This document shows, piece after piece, positions 28,291 through 32,357 of a stretch of 32,357 nucleotides of DNA. The translations under genes and the position numbers were made by a program. The notes under the pieces are model-generated. The model worked only from the letters and a program-made list of their open reading frames with translations. It searched no databases and had not been told where the DNA came from. The stretch is from Nitrospira sp. (GTDB taxonomy: Bacteria > Nitrospirota > Nitrospiria > Nitrospirales > Nitrospiraceae), in assembly GCA_019636875.1 (NCBI GenBank), contig JAHBWR010000032.1:1-32357 (forward strand). The letters are read 5' to 3'. The first letter of the stretch is position 1, and every line of letters begins with the position of its first letter.

Positions 28291-28686
28291 TCAGAAGATA
28301 CCCGCTTGTTTTTGTAACCAGCGCACATACTTCACGATCTGATCCACGTCGTCCGAACTCACGGCATCGATCTTCGGCATATCGCCGAACTGCCAATGAT
28401 GGGCTTTCACCCCCTTGGCGGCGGCTTGGTGAAACGCCGCATCTCCATGATGGTTCGGTTCATAGACTTTATGAAGAAATGGTGGGCCTTGCTGAGTCCC
28501 CACACCGCCTATGCCGTGGCAGCGAGAGCAGTTGGCATTGAATTTCTGTTCGCCGGCACGCAACTCGGCGGGAGCCGAGGCCACCGTTCCGGTCGCCGCC
28601 GGTTCGACACCGTTCTGGCTACAGGCTTGTGTCGTACCAAGCGCAATGAGAAGTGAACTCACCAGCAATATTTGAGATGACTTCAT
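28291..28686 (-). CDS. Small c-type cytochrome, predicted lipoprotein
   Basis: A 131 aa monohaem class I cytochrome c for periplasmic electron transfer. The haem motif is CSRCH (about residues 53-57), and GDMPKI offers the distal methionine ligand. The signal peptide ends in a lipobox-like TTQAC, so it is probably membrane-tethered. Redox partner unknown. It lies 31 bp upstream of queC's stop, in the same direction but with no functional link evident. A similar small lipid-anchored cytochrome could act in respiratory chains of a chemolithotroph; that is inference. Confidence 0.9.
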   Translation of the reverse strand: MKSSQILLVSSLLIALGTTQACSQNGVEPAATGTVASAPAELRAGEQKFNANCSRCHGIGGVGTQQGPPFLHKVYEPNHHGDAAFHQAAAKGVKAHHWQFGDMPKIDAVSSDDVDQIVKYVRWLQKQAGIF

Positions 28687-28717
28687 AGCGTGCTACCACA
28701 CTTTCCATTCGGGAGAT

Positions 28718-29419
28718 TTATGAAGATACCGCATACTGGATAGGATCTACAACTCCTGCCTCTGTAAATCCTCGTCTTCGAATCAGACAGCTGTCACAAT
28801 GGCCACACGCAAGCACCCCGGCTGGATCGTAACAGCTGTGCGTCAGATGCAATGGAGCTGATAAGGCTAGACCCAAGCGAATGATATCCACCTTGGACAA
28901 CTGAAGCAGCGGTGCCCGTATCTCAATCTGTCGGCCTGTCAGCCCTGCCTTCGTTCCGATCCGAAGCACTGCCTCCACGGCCTTGATGAACTCCGGTCCA
29001 CAGTCAGGATACCCGGAATAGTCGATCACGTTGGCGCCGAAATAAATGACCGAGCCACCCACGGCTTCTGCCTGAGCCGCTGCCAGCGATAAGAAAATGA
29101 GGTTTCGACTGGGCACATAGGTATTCGGAATATCCTGACTTCGTTCGGATTCACTCCGATCTTTCGGCACCTCCACCGTGTCGGTAAGGGCCGACCCCCC
29201 GATGGCACGCAGATCGACCTTCACGACGAGATGCTGCTCAGCGCCCAACGCTTCCGCCACTCGTTTGGCACAATGGACTTCTACCGCATGGCGCTGTTGG
29301 TAATCGATCGTCAGAAGAGTGAGGAGGTACCCATCCCGCCGAGCAACGGCAGCCGCAACAGTTGAATCTAAACCGCCACTCGCAAGCACGACCGCGCGTT
29401 CAGAGGTTTGCCCATCCAT
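28718..29419 (-). CDS. queC: 7-cyano-7-deazaguanine synthase
   Basis: ATP-dependent conversion of 7-carboxy-7-deazaguanine to preQ0 in queuosine synthesis. The 233 aa protein has the PP-loop motif SGGLDST near the N-terminus, YVPSRNLIFLSLAAAQAE, and the C-terminal zinc cluster: CYDPAGVLACGHCDSC. No other queuosine genes are in the window. Start ATG 29417-29419, with a poor ribosome site. It lies 48 bp after the DksA/TraR gene and may be cotranscribed. Confidence 0.96.
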   Translation of the reverse strand: MDGQTSERAVVLASGGLDSTVAAAVARRDGYLLTLLTIDYQQRHAVEVHCAKRVAEALGAEQHLVVKVDLRAIGGSALTDTVEVPKDRSESERSQDIPNTYVPSRNLIFLSLAAAQAEAVGGSVIYFGANVIDYSGYPDCGPEFIKAVEAVLRIGTKAGLTGRQIEIRAPLLQLSKVDIIRLGLALSAPLHLTHSCYDPAGVLACGHCDSCLIRRRGFTEAGVVDPIQYAVSS

Positions 29420-29467
29420 GGAGGAGCGAAAATGCTGGGGAATGTTAGGCGGTAAAAATCTTTGATG

Positions 29468-30031
29468 CTAGTCGCGATCTTCTTCCCGCTCAATTTTTTC
29501 CAACAGCTCGGCACGAGATTGACACTCCACACAGAGCTTCGCGAAGGGAACTGCTTGGAGTCGCCTTTCACTGATTTCAATTCCACATTCAGCACAAATA
29601 CCATAGGTGCCCTCGTGCAACCGCGTGAGGGCTTCATCGATCGACTGTCTCCGACGGTTACGCATTTCCATCAAGGAGATGCCGAGCTCCCGCTCCAGAT
29701 CCATCAGTGCCTGATCACCAACATCGCGTGCCGATTCAAGACGACGTTGCTGATCTTCTGTCAGTGACTGTCCGAGGCTCTCTTCAATCTCCTTGATGAT
29801 CTCCTGGCGCTTCTCGATGAGCATTTTCTGGAGCACTTCCTGCCTTCGCTCACGTGCTTCTCGCTCTTTGACAGTTTCCTTCGGCCGCACAGGTGTTTCC
29901 GCTTCTATCACTGGGGCAGCCTTCATGGCTGTCGCTGCAGCAGCCGTAATCGGTTCAGCTTTTTTAACGGCTGGTGCCGTCGACTTCGATTTTACCTCAG
30001 CTTTTTTCTTGCCCTGTATTTTGGTTGCCAT
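29468..30031 (-). CDS. DksA/TraR-family zinc-finger protein
   Basis: A 187 aa protein (from ATG 30031) of the RNA-polymerase-binding DksA/TraR family. An Ala/Lys-rich, probably disordered N-terminus of ~55 residues precedes a long helical coiled coil (about 60-140) and a C-terminal four-cysteine zinc finger: CAECG and CVEC. The mid-region LGQSLTEDQQ and RRRQSIDEALTRLHEGTYG fit the family. Most DksA proteins are ~150 aa, so the basic N-terminal extension is unusual. A GTG four codons earlier is possible. Whether it binds RNA polymerase's secondary channel and responds to ppGpp cannot be told. Confidence 0.9.
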   Translation of the reverse strand: MATKIQGKKKAEVKSKSTAPAVKKAEPITAAAATAMKAAPVIEAETPVRPKETVKEREARERRQEVLQKMLIEKRQEIIKEIEESLGQSLTEDQQRRLESARDVGDQALMDLERELGISLMEMRNRRRQSIDEALTRLHEGTYGICAECGIEISERRLQAVPFAKLCVECQSRAELLEKIEREEDRD

Positions 30032-30083
30032 AGTCCTGTGCACTCCGACGGTAAATAGTTGGGGAGGGTCAAAAAGATCGGCT

Positions 30084-30113
30084 TCTATATCACGGGCTCT
30101 CTACCAAGAACAA
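30084..30113 (-). promoter_or_regulatory. Possible promoter for the DksA/TraR gene
   Basis: TTGTTC (30108-30113) and TATAGA (30084-30089) are 18 bp apart on the minus strand within the 110 bp gap behind apt. Each matches four of six positions. Weak evidence. Confidence 0.3.
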
Positions 30114-30141
30114 GAGCCAAACGGGAAACTAGCCGAAACAC

Positions 30142-30666
30142 TTAGGGATATGTGATCGTCGAATGAACGTCGTACCCGACAAGTTTTTCTCGTCCATTTA
30201 AACTTTTTAGCTCAACAAGAAAGTCAAGCCCAACGATTGTGCCGCCCAGCTGACGAACGAGATTAACGGTCGCTTCAGCTGTTCCCCCGGTAGCGAGCAG
30301 ATCGTCGACGATTAAAACATGTTCACCGATTTCAATCGCGTCACGATGCACCGCGAGGCTGTTGTTCCCGTATTCAAGACTATATTTCACTTCGTAACAA
30401 TCAGCGGGGAGTTTACCAGGTTTACGAACCGGCACGAACCCAGCCCCGAGCCTCGCGGCAAGAATGCCCCCGAAAATAAATCCTCGGGACTCAATCCCTA
30501 CGACCTTCGTGACCCCTCGATCGAGATAACGAGCCGTCAGTTGGTCGGCAAGACTTTGAACGGCTGTCGGGTTTTTTAACAGTGTGGTGATGTCATAAAA
30601 CAGAATGCCGGGCTTGGGGAAGTCCGGCACCTCACGAATGAGCGCTTGGTAGTTTACGGTGGTCAC
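30142..30666 (-). CDS. apt: Adenine phosphoribosyltransferase
   Basis: Purine salvage enzyme making AMP from adenine and PRPP. The 174 aa protein shows [21 protein letters not shown] at its start in two parts, [17 protein letters not shown], and the PRPP motif [16 protein letters not shown]. This is a normal, complete Apt. The start is GTG at 30664-30666 with no visible ribosome site, 5 bp after the sigma-factor stop; translational coupling is likely. Identity is secure. Confidence 0.97.
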   Translation of the reverse strand: MTTVNYQALIREVPDFPKPGILFYDITTLLKNPTAVQSLADQLTARYLDRGVTKVVGIESRGFIFGGILAARLGAGFVPVRKPGKLPADCYEVKYSLEYGNNSLAVHRDAIEIGEHVLIVDDLLATGGTAEATVNLVRQLGGTIVGLDFLVELKSLNGREKLVGYDVHSTITYP

Positions 30667-30671
30667 CAGAA

Positions 30672-31625
30672 TTAGAGCAGATCAGCCTGTGTCATTGTTT
30701 TGCGCTCGATGGTGTTTCGAAGCCGAACCAGTGCTGCCATCTCGATCTGCCGGACCCGCTCACGCGTTAATCCCATCGTACGGCCGATCTCTTCCAGCGT
30801 CTTGGCTTCGTCTCCATCGAGTCCGAACCGAGATACAATAACAGTTTGCTCTTTCTCAGGCAACTCCCGCACCCACTTCATGAGTTCCGCTCTCCTTCTC
30901 ACGCCATCGGCCGTCTGATCTGGCGAGAGTCCGGATGGATCTTCGATCACATCGCGAAGAAATGTATCACTATGGTCGCTGAGCGGACTGTCAAGCGAAC
31001 AGGTCGTACGTACTAACTGCTTCAGGTCCAACACCTCTTCCTCGGAGGTCTTCATCTTGGCAGCCACTTCCGCAGCTCGTGGTTCCCGTCCTAGCTCCTG
31101 CACTAATTGTTCAACACGATTGAGGTACCGATTAAGACGCTCCACCACATGGACCGGCAAACGTACCAGCTTCCCCTGATTGATAATGGCCCGTTCGATA
31201 TACTGTCGAATCCACCAGGACGCATACGTACTGAAACGAAACCCCCGTTTGTAATTAAACTTCTCGACCGCCTTGATTAAGCCCAGGTTGCCTTCTTCCA
31301 CGATATCGGAAAACGGAAAGCCCCGATGCATGTATCGTTTCCCGATACTGATGACCAGCCGTAGGTTGGATTCGATCATCTGCTGACGGGCTTGCTCGTC
31401 CCCCGCCATCACCCGCTTCCCAAGCTGTTGCTCCTGCTTGAACGTCAGGAGCGTCGATCGGCGGACCTCACGAAGATAGCTTTTGAGCGTATCCAGGCCT
31501 TCCGATCGGTGTGATTCTCGCTCGCCGGAGTCCGAAGCATACGCAGACTCTGAACCTCCCATATCGTCGAGAGTCTGCCTTCGAGCCTCACTCATATCGG
31601 ACTCTTCGTCATGCTGCCGACTCAT
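30672..31625 (-). CDS. RpoS/RpoD-type sigma-70 factor
   Basis: Group-2-like sigma factor of 317 aa. After an acidic N-terminus come region 1.2 ([17 protein letters not shown]), region 2 ([50 protein letters not shown]), region 3 and region 4.2 ([20 protein letters not shown]). The essential region 1.1 of RpoD is missing, and the size matches RpoS/SigB-like alternatives, so it is probably not the sole housekeeping sigma. It follows the acylphosphatase gene by 14 bp and precedes apt by 5 bp. ATGs at 31625 and 31595 are both possible; the first has AAGG four bases upstream. Confidence 0.93.
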   Translation of the reverse strand: MSRQHDEESDMSEARRQTLDDMGGSESAYASDSGERESHRSEGLDTLKSYLREVRRSTLLTFKQEQQLGKRVMAGDEQARQQMIESNLRLVISIGKRYMHRGFPFSDIVEEGNLGLIKAVEKFNYKRGFRFSTYASWWIRQYIERAIINQGKLVRLPVHVVERLNRYLNRVEQLVQELGREPRAAEVAAKMKTSEEEVLDLKQLVRTTCSLDSPLSDHSDTFLRDVIEDPSGLSPDQTADGVRRRAELMKWVRELPEKEQTVIVSRFGLDGDEAKTLEEIGRTMGLTRERVRQIEMAALVRLRNTIERKTMTQADLL

Positions 31626-31639
31626 AATGCCTTACGCCC

Positions 31640-31936
31640 CTAGTACCAAATGCTGAAGGTTGCATATCGCCCGTCCGCAGAACTCCACCGCACATCAATC
31701 TCCGTGACTCTCCCGGCTGGAGGACCAACGTTCAGTTTCTGCAGGAACGTTTCGATGACCGATTTCCCGCCTTCGACTTCCAATTCAACTCGACCGTCAT
31801 CGAGATTGCGAACGCCTCCTACAAGATTGAGGTTGGAGGCCATCCGTGCCGAAAACGCACGAAAGCCTACGCCCTGTACATGACCCGACACGACGACATG
31901 GGCTCGAACCGGCTGCTCATCGGCCGATCGGCTCAT
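31640..31936 (-). CDS. acyP: Acylphosphatase
   Basis: Small cytosolic hydrolase of acyl phosphates. The 98 aa protein has the active-site pattern HVVVSGHVQGVGFRAF, with the catalytic arginine, and GGVRNLDDGRVELEVEG with the asparagine. Length is normal. The start ATG 31936 has AGGA a few bases upstream. It is the first recognisable gene of the acyP-sigma-apt group; cotranscription is suggested by short spacing. Confidence 0.96.
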   Translation of the reverse strand: MSRSADEQPVRAHVVVSGHVQGVGFRAFSARMASNLNLVGGVRNLDDGRVELEVEGGKSVIETFLQKLNVGPPAGRVTEIDVRWSSADGRYATFSIWY

Positions 31937-32135
31937 CTCGTCCTACCAAGCTCATGAAACCTCGACCGCCGCCTACCATTCTGTTCAGCGGATATTCTCA
32001 TACCTCCTCGGATGCGTCACGTGTTTTGCATTTTCTGCACGATACCTTCCCTTCATCACATTAAGCATTGCCCCTGCATCCGACGGGACAGATCAGATCG
32101 CTGATGGCCTCCTACTCATGAGCTAGGGCAGGATA

Positions 32136-32355
<220 letters not shown>

Positions 32356-32357
32356 AC

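Noticed and set aside
30095..30118. GGCTCT/AGAGCC hairpin between apt and the DksA/TraR gene, considered as a terminator
   Set aside because: Only six pairs with a long loop and no T-tract after it on either strand.
31937..32002. 22-codon ORF ending on the acyP ATG, next to GAGGAGG
   Set aside because: The ribosome site directly abuts the ATG, too close for efficient initiation, and the peptide is basic and unremarkable. An in-frame stop lies shortly upstream.

Overview
The window looks like a piece of a Gram-negative bacterial chromosome. It carries Kdo and heptose (LPS inner-core) synthesis genes, many predicted lipoproteins, a DksA/TraR-type zinc-finger protein, an RpoS/RpoD-type sigma factor and a c-type cytochrome. 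The base composition is moderately GC-rich. Gene content, order and the dispersed palindromic repeats fit a Nitrospira-like member of the Nitrospirota. That placement is inference from recalled gene content, not a database result.

Region 1 (1-10530, minus strand) reads as one long envelope operon. In transcription order it is lepA, lepB, rfaE1, kdsB, pyrG, kdsA, kdsD, pgsA, a secreted esterase and plsY. Most junctions overlap or are short. A consensus promoter (TTGACA, 17 bp, TATAAT) precedes lepA. Two diverged copies of a ~127 bp palindromic repeat, in opposite orientation, bracket the esterase gene. The operon joins CMP-Kdo supply, heptose phosphorylation, CTP synthesis, phospholipid synthesis and signal peptidase I.

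Region 2 (10490-12675, plus strand) holds bioA, read from a promoter that shares its -35 region with the lepA promoter, followed by the frameshifted and internally deleted remnant of an LhgO-type FAD oxidoreductase.

Region 3 (12681-23935, minus strand) is a pyrimidine/arginine operon: pyrR, pyrB, pyrC, a DUF4149-like membrane protein, carA, sppA, an M48 metalloprotease lipoprotein, carB, greA and a SAM hydroxide adenosyltransferase. Its leader contains a full PyrR-type attenuator: promoter, PyrR-binding anti-antiterminator, antiterminator and intrinsic terminator. Threaded through the attenuator is a 40-codon leader ORF with a strong ribosome binding site. Its stop codon overlaps the pyrR start. 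This is the most interesting structure in the window.

Region 4 (23988-28700) is less conserved. It has a secreted hypothetical protein, an ~850 bp stretch without a clear gene, a YqgE/AlgH protein that unusually carries a signal peptide, two tandem Sel1-repeat lipoproteins and a small cytochrome c lipoprotein.

Region 5 (28718-32357, minus strand) holds queC, a DksA/TraR zinc-finger protein, apt, a group-2-like sigma-70 factor, an acylphosphatase and, at the right edge, tRNA-Pro(CGG) with encoded CCA. A possible small ORF lies antisense to the end of the tRNA.
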